From assembly GCA_003134785.1 (NCBI GenBank), contig PLCN01000019.1:1-64000 (forward strand): a stretch of DNA of 64,000 bases, in the 5' to 3' direction. A model generated the notes under the pieces. It did no database searches and was not told the origin of the DNA. It saw only the letters and a program-made list of their open reading frames with translations. This DNA is from Spartobacteria bacterium. GTDB lineage: Bacteria > Verrucomicrobiota > Verrucomicrobiia > Chthoniobacterales > UBA10450. Positions 33,936 to 42,543 of the stretch are shown piece after piece. The first letter of the stretch is position 1. Every line of letters begins with the position of its first letter. Made by a program: the position numbers and the translations under genes.

Positions 33936-35666
33936 TTAGTGGTCCTCCGAGGTGACGCGCCAGATTTCTTCGAGCGTGGTCACGCCCTCCAGCGCTTTGT
34001 CGATTCCGACCATGCGCAGTGTTCTCATGCCCTCGCTCATCGCCTGGTTTTTGACGACGGCGGCCGAGGCGCGCTTGATGATTAGCCGGCGGATCGATTC
34101 GGTCACCGGCAGCGCTTCGATGATCGCGACGCGGCCGAGATAACCGCGCCCTTTGCAGCGCTCGCACCCGCTCCCGTGATAGAAGACAGCTCCCTCCGGC
34201 GCGGTCATGCCGAGGCGTTCGAAGATTTCCGGCTCCGGCTGAAACTCTTCGCGGCAATTCGTGCAGATGCGCCTAATGAGTCGTTGCGCGGCCGCCATGA
34301 TGACCGAGCTCGAGATCAGGAACGGCTCGATCCCCATGTCGTCGAGTCGCGTGATCGCACCCGCGGCGTCATTCGTGTGCAGCGTGCTCAAGACCTGGTG
34401 GCCCGTCAGCGCTGCCTTCACCGCGATGTCCGCCGTTTCGTTGTCACGAATTTCACCCACCATCACGATGTCCGGATCCTGCCGGAGGATTGAGCGCAGC
34501 GCCGAAGCGAAATCGAGTCCGATATCGTTGCGTACCGAGACCTGATTGATGCCCGACAGCTCGTACTCGATCGGGTCTTCCACCGTCACGATGTTGTATT
34601 GAGGGCTGTTCAGTTCCTGGAGGACCGAGTAAAGCGTCGTCGTCTTTCCCGAACCCGTCGGCCCGGTGACAAGAATCATCCCGTGCGGTGCGTCGATCGC
34701 CTTCTTGAATTTATCAAGCGTGGACGGATCCATCCCCATCTGGTCGATGCTTCCCGTCAGTGCTGCCTTATCGAGAATACGGATCACGATCTTCTCGCCG
34801 TAAGCGGTCGGCAGAATAGAGACACGCAAATCCACTTCCTTGCCGATCACCTTGATCCGGAACCGGCCGTCCTGTGGCACGCGGCGTTCCGCGATGTTGA
34901 GGCCCGCGAGAATCTTAATGCGCGACGTGATCGCGAGCTGGAGCGCTTTTGGCGGCGATTCCGCCATGAGCAATTCGCCGTCCACCCGATAACGCAGCTT
35001 CAGCGTGCGCTGAAATGGCTCGATGTGAATGTCCGACGCCTTCTCCTTCACGGCTTGCGCGAGAATCAGATTGACGATCTTGATGACGGGCGCGTCTTCG
35101 CTGTCCGTCGCCAGCCGGTCGAGATCGATCTCATCGCTCTTCTTCGCCTGGATCTCGATTTCGCCCGCGGCCGCCACGTCTTCCGCCACCTGCTTGAGCA
35201 CCTGGCTCATGTTCGAAGCGCCGTGCACCCCAGCGAGCGCGTCGGCCACCGCCTTCTCCGTCGCGATCATCGGCACGATCTCGAGCTGCACCCGCCGCTT
35301 CACGTCGTCCACCGCGAGCACGTTGGTCGGATCGGCCATGGCCACGAACAGCTTGCCGTTAAGCCGCGCGATCGGGATCAGCTTGTTCGTCTTCGCCATG
35401 TCGCGCGGGACGAGTGACATCACGTCCTCCGGCACGCGCAATTTCGAGAGATTGATCAGCGGCGTATTGAGACAGCGGCCCATGCTGACCGTCATGTCCT
35501 GGTCGGTCACGAACTGCTTGTCCGTCAAAATCTTCAGCAGCCGGCCGCCTTCTTTTTGCTGAATGCCAACGGCTTCCTCGAGCTGACCCGGCAGCAGGAG
35601 ACCGTCCTCGATCAGGACATCTGCGATGCGTTCCGCGAATGATTTGCTTCTCATCGTCGCGAGCAT
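33936..35666 (-). CDS. gspE: Type II secretion / type IV pilus assembly ATPase (GspE/PilB)
   Basis: A hexameric assembly ATPase of about 576 residues. The N-terminal MshEN/GspE-N domain (ERIADVLIEDGLLLPGQLEE) is followed by the core ATPase: Walker A GPTGSGKTT, Asp box (KASDIHIEP), Walker B IVMVGEIRDNETADIA, His box (LSTLHTNDAAGAITRL) and a C-terminal four-Cys zinc site (CTNC, CERC). It powers assembly of pilins or pseudopilins. The start at 35666 is chosen because it overlaps the TAA of the upstream gene (TAATG); the open frame extends much further but without similarity. No gspF or gspD is in the window. Confidence 0.94.
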   Translation of the reverse strand: MLATMRSKSFAERIADVLIEDGLLLPGQLEEAVGIQQKEGGRLLKILTDKQFVTDQDMTVSMGRCLNTPLINLSKLRVPEDVMSLVPRDMAKTNKLIPIARLNGKLFVAMADPTNVLAVDDVKRRVQLEIVPMIATEKAVADALAGVHGASNMSQVLKQVAEDVAAAGEIEIQAKKSDEIDLDRLATDSEDAPVIKIVNLILAQAVKEKASDIHIEPFQRTLKLRYRVDGELLMAESPPKALQLAITSRIKILAGLNIAERRVPQDGRFRIKVIGKEVDLRVSILPTAYGEKIVIRILDKAALTGSIDQMGMDPSTLDKFKKAIDAPHGMILVTGPTGSGKTTTLYSVLQELNSPQYNIVTVEDPIEYELSGINQVSVRNDIGLDFASALRSILRQDPDIVMVGEIRDNETADIAVKAALTGHQVLSTLHTNDAAGAITRLDDMGIEPFLISSSVIMAAAQRLIRRICTNCREEFQPEPEIFERLGMTAPEGAVFYHGSGCERCKGRGYLGRVAIIEALPVTESIRRLIIKRASAAVVKNQAMSEGMRTLRMVGIDKALEGVTTLEEIWRVTSEDH

Positions 35667-36586
35667 TAAGCCCGGCTCTCCAGCCGGTAGATGTCCTGCA
35701 AACATTTGATGATCGCACCGGGCCGCGCGAGGTACCACGTCACCGTGTAATCGAGCGATTGCTGCACCGCTTCCCGGCCCGCCGCGTCGAACGGATTGCA
35801 ACACGCCACCATGATCGTGCGGCTGATCAAATCGAACGGCACATAGAGCCGGCCCAGCGTCAGATGGTCCGGCAACATTCGCGCGATCTGCCGGTCCACG
35901 TCGTAATACTCCAGCGGCACATAGGCAAATTTTGTTCGGTCGATCAAGCCCGACAGCACCGCATCGAGCTTGTCCGTATCCTGCCGGCAAATTTTATCCA
36001 GAAGCGAAGCCGCGAGCGCCTGCCCGCTGAGATCCTTGTTCAAATGCTTCGTCGTCTCGACCGCTTTGGTCACCGCGTCTTCCGTGAAGAGCTGCTGCAT
36101 CACCAGGAATTTCGCCAAGTGATCGTCCCCGCGATCCTGCGGATGCAAACCGCCGCGTCCCTGTTGGAGATCTACCAGTCCGCCCTCGTGCGTACCGTTG
36201 TGCGTCAGACCATTCACGCCCCCGCTCGTCGGCGTCGCGATCAATCCATGCTTCGATCCGCTCGCCGCGATCGTCTGGCCCGCAGCCTGCAAACGCGTCT
36301 CGATATCGCCCAGCATCGCCAGGATTTCCGGCGCGTTCGGTTCCTTGAGCAAAATGACCTCGCACTCCTGCATTGCGAGCGTGTAGGAGCCGGCGCTGAA
36401 ATAAGCCTCCGCCAGGCGGCGCGAAGTCTTGAGGGAATCCTCTGCGCGGCCGACCTTTTGGTAAGCTTCCTTGAGGATTTCGAGCGACTGATAATCGTCA
36501 GGCTGAGTTTGAGTTATGACCTCAAACATCTCGATCGTCTGAACGATCTGACTATGCTCCTCCTCGGATAACGTGTGTTCCAGCAC
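35666..36586 (-). CDS. TPR protein with a C-terminal GspE-N-like domain
   Basis: 306 residues. The first 110 or so form TPR-like helices (YQSLEILKEAYQKVGRAEDS, YTLAMQECEVILLKEPNAPE). A linker follows, and residues about 160-306 resemble a GspE/PilB N-terminal domain (AKFLVMQQLFTEDAVTKAVE, YVPLEYYDVDRQIARMLPDH, VACCNPFDAAGREAVQQSLD). There is no ATPase core. It is the first gene of the operon and overlaps gspE by one base. Because GspE-N domains dock on the inner-membrane platform or on each other, it may bridge the ATPase to other components. This domain combination is one I do not recognise as a named family. Confidence 0.8.
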   Translation of the reverse strand: MLEHTLSEEEHSQIVQTIEMFEVITQTQPDDYQSLEILKEAYQKVGRAEDSLKTSRRLAEAYFSAGSYTLAMQECEVILLKEPNAPEILAMLGDIETRLQAAGQTIAASGSKHGLIATPTSGGVNGLTHNGTHEGGLVDLQQGRGGLHPQDRGDDHLAKFLVMQQLFTEDAVTKAVETTKHLNKDLSGQALAASLLDKICRQDTDKLDAVLSGLIDRTKFAYVPLEYYDVDRQIARMLPDHLTLGRLYVPFDLISRTIMVACCNPFDAAGREAVQQSLDYTVTWYLARPGAIIKCLQDIYRLESRA

Positions 36587-36936
36587 AACGCACCGTTAAA
36601 AGCTAGAACCATGCCCCCATCTCCCGTTGTCCCCGAAACCCGGGTAAAACATCCAGCCGTTTCACGTTGCTGCACGCGTCGCTTCTAATTCCTCGTAGCG
36701 GCGGTCTACGACCGAATCTCTTCGAATCCCGAATTGACTGCCGGATGTCGCGAACGCCGCAGATTTTCCTCATCGTACTCGTGCTCCTGCTCGTGATCGT
36801 CCCTTTCCCCGCCTCTCACCTCTCAGGCCTTCCCCCCAGAATCTCCTTCCTACTTTCCAATTTCTGCTTTCTAATTCCTCCACCCCTCTTCCCCGGTTAT
36901 TGCTGTGAAATTCCAAGTCGCTCCGTCCCCCGGTCC
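36587..36936. other. Divergent intergenic region with repeat-like sequence
   Basis: 350 bases between the divergent GspE-type operon and the pseudopilin cassette. It holds TAGCGGCGGTCTACGACCG (36697-36715), similar to the GCGGCGGTTT repeats, and a CGTACTCGTGCTCCTGCTCG stretch (36774-36799) related to 4144-4220. An open frame runs through it into the next gene but has the look of translated repeat. Promoters for both directions should lie here; I could not identify any with confidence. Confidence 0.5.
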
Positions 36937-37722
36937 GTGAACTCGTCCCTCGCCACTCATCGCTCGTTACTTCCTCGTGGCTTTACCCTGATCGAGCTCA
37001 TGGCCGTCATCGCAGTCGTCGTCATTATGACCGTGCTGCTTGTCCCTGCCCTCACCAGTTTGAAAGGTTCCGGCGACATCACAAATGCCGCTTACACAAT
37101 TGCCGGAGCACTGGAGCAAGGCCGTGCCTACGCGATGGCTAATAACACCTACGTTTGGGTTGGCTTTTACGAAGAAGACGCAAACTCAATAGCTCCCACG
37201 AATGCCAGTCCAGCGTACCCTGGCCGCGGGCGCCTCCTTGTCGCGATTGTTGCTTCGACCAATGGTACCAAGATCTTTGAAAATGCAGATCCTATCGCTT
37301 CGCTACCGACGGCGCGCATCAGCCAGGTCGGAAAGCTAACGAAGATCGAAGGAGTCCACCTCACCGACATCGGCGCGCCACCATCGCCAGCGCCCATTCC
37401 AACACCAGCACCGAACAGCCTCGCTGGCAGACCGGACCTTCCCTACACCGAGGGTGCACCTTTCACGCATTTCAATCGGATCAGCAGCGATAGCACCGAC
37501 GCGACGAGATTTTCCTTCTCAGTTCAAAATTACACCTTTTATAAGACGGTCCGATTCAATCCGCGTGGAGAAGCAAATGTTAATAGCACCTATGCCATGA
37601 AGCATGCTGCTGAGATCGGCTTGCGCCCAACCCACGGTAGCGTCGTTGACACGAACAGCACGAATGTCGTCGCCGTTCAGTTCAGCGGTGTAAGCGGCGA
37701 TTTCAAAATCTACCGCCAGTGA
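36937..37722 (+). CDS. Pseudopilin-like protein, Verru_Chthon cassette protein D type
   Basis: About 261 residues from a GTG at 36937. The leader MNSSLATHRSLLPRG precedes FTLIELMAVIAVVVIMTVLL, with G|F cleavage and Glu at +5. The C-terminal domain is rich in Ser/Thr/Asn and short strands, as in GspH-like minor pseudopilins; a Pro-rich stretch (SPAPIPTPAPN) sits mid-protein. It is the first of four linked genes matching what I remember as the Verru_Chthon cassette (proteins A-D). The stop overlaps the next GTG start. Visible G+C content is lower than in the flanking genes. The start is inferred from the prepilin leader; the open frame continues upstream. Confidence 0.78.
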   Translation: MNSSLATHRSLLPRGFTLIELMAVIAVVVIMTVLLVPALTSLKGSGDITNAAYTIAGALEQGRAYAMANNTYVWVGFYEEDANSIAPTNASPAYPGRGRLLVAIVASTNGTKIFENADPIASLPTARISQVGKLTKIEGVHLTDIGAPPSPAPIPTPAPNSLAGRPDLPYTEGAPFTHFNRISSDSTDATRFSFSVQNYTFYKTVRFNPRGEANVNSTYAMKHAAEIGLRPTHGSVVDTNSTNVVAVQFSGVSGDFKIYRQ

Positions 37723-38201
37723 GGATTACCGCAAGATATCGCTCCGGCTTCTCCCTCGTTGAAGTCACTCTCGCGCTTGGAGTGGCCGCGGTATGTCTGG
37801 TGACGATTTTCGCTCTTCTTCCAGTCGGATTGCAGACAACGCAAAATGCGAATCAGCAGGTCGCGTCTGCTGACATCATGGGCGCCGTAATCGCTGACCT
37901 ACGCGCAACGCCACTCACAATCCCTCCCGGAAGGGCTGCCACATCCCCGAAGTTTGCGATTCCGATTCCAGCTAATCCCGTCGAAGCTACGGCCACTACG
38001 ATTCTATTTTTTGGTAGCGAAGGACAGTTTTCGAGTTCGGTAAATTTGGACTCACGTTATCAATTGGCCATCGCCATCGTGCCGAATAGTGCTCCGCGGG
38101 CCGCAACCCTTGTAAATTTGAAAATGACATGGCCTGCCGCCGCCTCTCCTGCTAACGCCTCCGGATCTGGTGAGATGTTTCTAGCCTTGGACCGAAACTA
38201 A
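37719..38201 (+). CDS. Pseudopilin-like protein, Verru_Chthon cassette protein B type
   Basis: 160 residues from a GTG that overlaps the preceding TGA (GTGA). The prepilin signal MRITARYRSG|FSLVEVTLAL has Glu at +5 and is followed by a hydrophobic helix (GVAAVCLVTIFALLPVG). The remainder is a small soluble domain ending SGSGEMFLALDRN. Size and order suit a GspI-like minor pseudopilin. It belongs to the same operon as the D-, C- and A-type genes. Confidence 0.78.
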   Translation: MRITARYRSGFSLVEVTLALGVAAVCLVTIFALLPVGLQTTQNANQQVASADIMGAVIADLRATPLTIPPGRAATSPKFAIPIPANPVEATATTILFFGSEGQFSSSVNLDSRYQLAIAIVPNSAPRAATLVNLKMTWPAAASPANASGSGEMFLALDRN

Positions 38202-38206
38202 CATCG

Positions 38207-39040
38207 ATGGATATGCAGCGATCAAAGGCATTCACGCTGGTCGATATGCTGGTATCGATCACGGTGCTAACGCTGATTATTCTCTTCGTTTCTCGACTGT
38301 TTAGTAGCGCCTCTGCGCTCACTACGTCCGGCAACAAGCGCATGGATGTGGACGGGCAGGTTAGACCCCTACTCGATCGGATTGCGATTGACCTTGCGCA
38401 GATGGTCAAAAGATTTGACGTAGATTATTTCCTAAAATCATCAAGCAATCCTCAGACAGGCAATGATCAGATAGCCTTCTACAGCGTGGTGCCTGGTTAC
38501 ACTACGTCCGCGGCCAGCCCGGTTTCACTGGTTGCGTATCGAATCAATATCAAGAATCAGATCGAGCGAATGGCGAAAGGATTGATCTGGAACGGTGATT
38601 CTTCCCCCGGAACTCCCGTTGTGTTTTTGCCACTCACGATCACCACAACATGGCCATCTGCGACCGACATCACTAGAGACGCTGATTACGAACTTACCGC
38701 TCCGAACGTTTTCCGATTTGAATACTATTACGTCCTAAGAAACGGTAGCAATTCTGATACGCCCTGGGATACCGCGGCAGGACACACAGGACCAGACGGG
38801 ATGCAGGACGTGGCTGCGATCTCCGTGGCAATCGCCGCGATTGACCCGAAAAGCCGGGTGTTACTGTCCGACGCGCAGCTTACCACGCTGGCTGCTGGTC
38901 TGAACGATTTTTCCAGTTCGATGGCCCCGGGGGCGTTGCTAACCCAATGGCAGACGACACTCGATGCCGCGACGGGCATGCCACGTTCCGCAATTGCTGG
39001 TATCAGGATTTATCAACGCTGGTTTCCAATCGCGCGTTAG
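38207..39040 (+). CDS. Pseudopilin-like protein, Verru_Chthon cassette protein C type
   Basis: 277 residues. The N-terminus MDMQRSKA|FTLVDMLVSITVLTLIIL is prepilin-like, but the residue at mature +5 is Asp rather than the nearly invariant Glu. The length and the C-terminal end (GIRIYQRWFPIAR) suit a GspJ-like minor pseudopilin. The start lies five bases after the B-type gene. The gene is visibly A/T-richer than the dcw region (for example, 22 of 60 bases at 38401-38460 are G or C). Confidence 0.78.
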   Translation: MDMQRSKAFTLVDMLVSITVLTLIILFVSRLFSSASALTTSGNKRMDVDGQVRPLLDRIAIDLAQMVKRFDVDYFLKSSSNPQTGNDQIAFYSVVPGYTTSAASPVSLVAYRINIKNQIERMAKGLIWNGDSSPGTPVVFLPLTITTTWPSATDITRDADYELTAPNVFRFEYYYVLRNGSNSDTPWDTAAGHTGPDGMQDVAAISVAIAAIDPKSRVLLSDAQLTTLAAGLNDFSSSMAPGALLTQWQTTLDAATGMPRSAIAGIRIYQRWFPIAR

Positions 39041-39051
39041 ACTTTCTCGTG

Positions 39052-41127
39052 ATGTGTTGTTTACGCCACAGTACTATTACACGTACCCGCGGCGTAGCAC
39101 TGGTTATTGTCTTGGCCTTCGTGGTGCTGTTGGCAGGTATTGTCGTCGCCTACCTAACGCGAACGGGCACCGATCGACAGCTCGCGCAGGAAACTTTCAA
39201 CGAAACCAGCTCCGATCAGTTAGCCAGAGCCGCGTTAGACATCATAGTTGCAGATTTCAAACAAGAGATTACTAACGGCTCCACTACGTCGACCGCGGGT
39301 AGTGCGACCATCTACGCGCCGTCGTCCAATGCAACGATAGTTCCACAGCGGAGTGGGACGCAAGCTGCCATCCCAAATTTGATTCGTCGCAGTGTTAGTC
39401 CTGATTTGATTTCGTTCCCTGGCGTCGGCAGCCGCGCCTCCGCCGTTAATTCAACGACGGATGTCTCATCCAACGGGCGCTTCGTAAGTTTGGCTCGTTG
39501 GAATAGCCATTATCTCATTCCAAAAATCAACCTCGCCGATGATACATCAGACCCGGTGGCGGCTTTCGTTGCTCCGGACTGGGTGCTTCTTTCACGCATC
39601 GGGCCTTCGATTCAAACTGGCGTGGACACGGGTTCCATCGCGCTAAACAACCGCCTGGTTACAAACGCGAATTACATCATTGGGCGTTATGCCTACGCTG
39701 TCTATGACGAAGGGGGATTGCTCGACATAAACGTAGCAGGTTTTCCATCCCCTACTCCCGCACCTGCAACGATTGCGGGAAGAAAAGGCGCAATAGCGTT
39801 CGCCGATCTCACCGCATTGCCCACGACCGGCTCTAGCTTTGTGTCCAACACGGCGATCAACAGAATTATCGGCTGGAGGAACTACGCGACGGTCCAGCCA
39901 ACCGGCGCTTTTCCTAACTTCACCTTCAATGCCACTTCCGGTTCGGCGTTTGCAACCTACTTCCTTGATACCGCTCGTAATTTCGGAACTGTCGCCACGA
40001 CGGTCTCAGGCGGCCGAACGGATCAAGCCTTTGTGAGTCGAGCGCAGCTCATACAGCTGCGGGCAGACATAGCCGGCAGTGCCAACATGCTTCAATATCT
40101 CGGCACTTTCTCGCGCGATCAAAACAAGCCAACATGGAGGATAGCTCCCACAGCCCCCCTTGCTAATAGGTTCGCGCTAGCGAAGCTCGCGGAAGTTGTA
40201 CCAAGTCCTCCGAATCCCGCGGCCGTTAAGGCGGATTTCGGTTTAGTATGGAAGAGCGATCACTGGGAGTATTGGAGCGCCAGCGGAAGTGCCGAACAGA
40301 GTAGCATTCCCGCAATCACCGGACCGTCTCCGGACTTCTTTCAATTACTGAGCTACGGAAGATCAAACCCCCTAATCGCCGAAACCCTTACGATCGGTGC
40401 CTCCCTGATAGATCAGTATGATGCGGACAATACAACCACCGTTATCGAATATGCCGGCGGCCCACCTCCTTCCCGTGCGTATGGAATGGAATCGTTAGCG
40501 GTGCCCACACCTTCTCCGGCTCCTTCGCCACCGGCGGGCGCAGTCATTTTGAATCGGCCATTCCGTAACGTGGGGGAATTCGGGTATGCCTATAAGACGA
40601 GTACCGCTACACTCGATTTTAAATCCAACAATCTCGACGGTGCCTTGCTCGATCTTTTCACCTACAATACTGCGAATCCGCGGCCTGGCATCGTCAGTTT
40701 GAACACGCGGAACAGTTCTGTTCTCGCAGCGATAATCAAGGGCGCCTTGCCCACCGAAGCAGCGGCGATGGGCATAACGAATGCCCAGGCAACGTCTGCG
40801 GCAACGAGTATCATTAGTGCCAGTACAATCCAGCCTGCTATGGGCCGTCAGGATGTGAGCCGGCTCGCCAGCGCTCCTGCTTCCGCCCCTTTCACGCTCA
40901 ATGAAGAAAACCGAGAAACTATTGCGCGTGCACTTGCTGAAGTCGGGCAAACTAGAACTTGGGGCCTGTTGATCGATGTAATAGCGCAATCAGGGCGCTA
41001 TCCACCGACTGCGACAAGTCTAGCCAACTTCGTTGTCGAAAGCGAAAAGCGTTATTGGCTTCATGTGGCGATCGATCGATTTACCGGAGAGATAATCGAC
41101 CAGCAACTCGAAGCCGTCTACGAGTAG
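39052..41127 (+). CDS. Large pseudopilin-associated protein, Verru_Chthon cassette protein A type
   Basis: About 691 residues from the ATG at 39052. The N-terminus carries a basic leader (HSTITRTRG) and then VALVIVLAFVVLLAGIVVAY, a membrane helix like those of GspK/PilX-type proteins but without the FTLIE motif. The long exported domain is rich in Ser, Thr, Asn and Ala and has no catalytic motif I can name. Its size and position as the last gene of the set fit cassette protein A; GspK-like tip protein is a plausible role. Residues SPTPAPATIAG and TPSPAPSPPAG mark Pro-rich linkers. Confidence 0.78.
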   Translation: MCCLRHSTITRTRGVALVIVLAFVVLLAGIVVAYLTRTGTDRQLAQETFNETSSDQLARAALDIIVADFKQEITNGSTTSTAGSATIYAPSSNATIVPQRSGTQAAIPNLIRRSVSPDLISFPGVGSRASAVNSTTDVSSNGRFVSLARWNSHYLIPKINLADDTSDPVAAFVAPDWVLLSRIGPSIQTGVDTGSIALNNRLVTNANYIIGRYAYAVYDEGGLLDINVAGFPSPTPAPATIAGRKGAIAFADLTALPTTGSSFVSNTAINRIIGWRNYATVQPTGAFPNFTFNATSGSAFATYFLDTARNFGTVATTVSGGRTDQAFVSRAQLIQLRADIAGSANMLQYLGTFSRDQNKPTWRIAPTAPLANRFALAKLAEVVPSPPNPAAVKADFGLVWKSDHWEYWSASGSAEQSSIPAITGPSPDFFQLLSYGRSNPLIAETLTIGASLIDQYDADNTTTVIEYAGGPPPSRAYGMESLAVPTPSPAPSPPAGAVILNRPFRNVGEFGYAYKTSTATLDFKSNNLDGALLDLFTYNTANPRPGIVSLNTRNSSVLAAIIKGALPTEAAAMGITNAQATSAATSIISASTIQPAMGRQDVSRLASAPASAPFTLNEENRETIARALAEVGQTRTWGLLIDVIAQSGRYPPTATSLANFVVESEKRYWLHVAIDRFTGEIIDQQLEAVYE

Positions 41128-41277
41128 CCACATCCGTGCGGCGTTGATTCCGCATGCAATCGCAGCCTCAATCTCCCAGACCGTCTCATCGCCACAAGAT
41201 TAGAGTTAAGTTTCTCTAATTGAGGATGCATTCTCTCACATTGATCGTCACTCGCCCTTTGTCACTCCGCTTTTGCT

Positions 41278-41904
41278 TCACGAAAACCGATCCTCCGTCC
41301 ACGGATCGGCGGTGTTGCTGTAGCCGCGCACTTCCCAGAAGCCGGGACGATCTTCGGCAGCGAACTCGATCGACTTCACGAACTTCGCGCCTTTCCAGGC
41401 ATAGAGCTTGGGGATGATGACGCGCGCCGGGCCGCCGTGCTCGCGCACGATCGGCTGGCCGTCGAATTGTCTGGCGATGAGGACGTCGTCGTCCAGGCAA
41501 TCTTCCAGTCGCACGTTGGTGCTGTAGCCATCGTAGCTGGTGAAGAGGACATGTTTCACTTCCGGCTTCGGTTTCACGATCTGGGCGAGAGTGAAGAAAG
41601 CGATACCAGACCAGCGGCAATCGAATTTGCTCCAGGTAGTAACGCAGTGGAAATCGCTCACGTCCTCGAAATGCGGGAGCGCGTTGAACTCCTCCCAGGT
41701 GAAAGTTTTCGGCTGCTCGATGAGGCCCATTACTTCGAGCCGCCACCTCTCGAGCGAGATATCGGGCCGAATGCCCAGGTCAAGGACCGGAAACCCAGTG
41801 GTGAGATGCTGCCCCGGCGGCAATCGATCCTGTGAGCGCGCGATCGGCTTCGCCTTGCCGCTCATCTTGCGCGCCCAACGTTCCTTGGCGGTAATCGAAG
41901 CCAT
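41278..41904 (-). CDS. Sulfite oxidase-like molybdopterin oxidoreductase
   Basis: A 208-residue protein consisting of the molybdopterin-binding domain of the sulfite oxidase family alone. The presumed Mo-ligating Cys is C87 in FHCVTTWSKFD, and HGGPARVIIPKLYAWKGAKF is the conserved cofactor-contact segment. No Tat signal or dimerisation domain is seen, so it looks cytoplasmic, similar to the small YuiH-like group. The natural substrate is unknown; the closest annotated activity class is sulfite oxidase-like. It stands alone between the cassette and a thioredoxin-like gene. Confidence 0.87.
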   Translation of the reverse strand: MASITAKERWARKMSGKAKPIARSQDRLPPGQHLTTGFPVLDLGIRPDISLERWRLEVMGLIEQPKTFTWEEFNALPHFEDVSDFHCVTTWSKFDCRWSGIAFFTLAQIVKPKPEVKHVLFTSYDGYSTNVRLEDCLDDDVLIARQFDGQPIVREHGGPARVIIPKLYAWKGAKFVKSIEFAAEDRPGFWEVRGYSNTADPWTEDRFS

Positions 41905-42003
41905 GGGCCGTTATCGGTAATTAGTTGTCAGCTATCAGCTTGCTCCGCGTAGTCAGTGGAGGAGGATTATCAGCCTCCCCATTAATCCATAACCAATAGA
42001 CTA

Positions 42004-42456
42004 TTAACCGGTCTGCTTCTTCTTCAGCTTCTGCATCCAGGCGATAACGTCCGCGGGCCTTTGATCTTCGTAGCCGTTGAGTTGACCGAGAACCTTTCCA
42101 TTCGGAGCAAGCATAACTACCGTTGGGTAACCCTCAACTTTGTATCGCCTTTCCAGAAGAGCGTTCTGTTTCTTGACCTTGTCGGGGAGCACTTTCCGTT
42201 GCGGGAAATCCAGCTCAACGAGAACAAGGTTCTGCCTTGCATAAGTAACGAAAGCGGGACTGGAGAAAACCACCTTCTTTATTTGAATGCAGTAAGCACA
42301 CCAATCAGAGCCGGTGAAGTCGAGCAGAACATATTTGTTCGAGGCCTTGGCGGTGGCCAGGGCCTGATTATAATCGGTGGTCCATTCGGCGCCTCGGGCG
42401 ACGGTGACGACGAAGGTAAAAGCGAGGGCTAGGATGGGAAGAATGATCTTAGACAT
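42004..42456 (-). CDS. Secreted thioredoxin-family protein
   Basis: A 150-residue protein with a signal peptide (ILPILALAFTFVVTVARGA) and a thioredoxin fold; the redox motif is WCAYC (C53, C56), and the cis-Pro segment is EGYPTVVML. It resembles DsbD-gamma/Thioredoxin_7-type proteins that reduce or isomerise disulfides in the periplasm. It has no operon partners. Confidence 0.88.
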   Translation of the reverse strand: MSKIILPILALAFTFVVTVARGAEWTTDYNQALATAKASNKYVLLDFTGSDWCAYCIQIKKVVFSSPAFVTYARQNLVLVELDFPQRKVLPDKVKKQNALLERRYKVEGYPTVVMLAPNGKVLGQLNGYEDQRPADVIAWMQKLKKKQTG

Positions 42457-42468
42457 GAGAGATGGTAT

Positions 42469-42533
42469 CAGTTATAGGTTATCAGTTATCGACCAGCCTT
42501 CACCTGTAACAAACAACAATTAACCAATAACTG
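42469..42533. repeat. CAGTTATNGGTTA inverted repeat
   Basis: CAGTTATAGGTTAT (42469-42482) pairs with TTAACCAATAACTG (42520-42533). It fills the gap between two co-directional genes. A related string (GTTGTCAGCTATCAGC) lies at 41927-41942. Confidence 0.55.
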
Positions 42534-42543
42534 CGCTACCGCG

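Noticed and set aside
36667-36936. In-frame 5' extension of the first cassette gene
   Set aside because: The added 90 residues are translated repeat sequence with no pilin similarity; a GTG at 36937 gives a normal prepilin leader.
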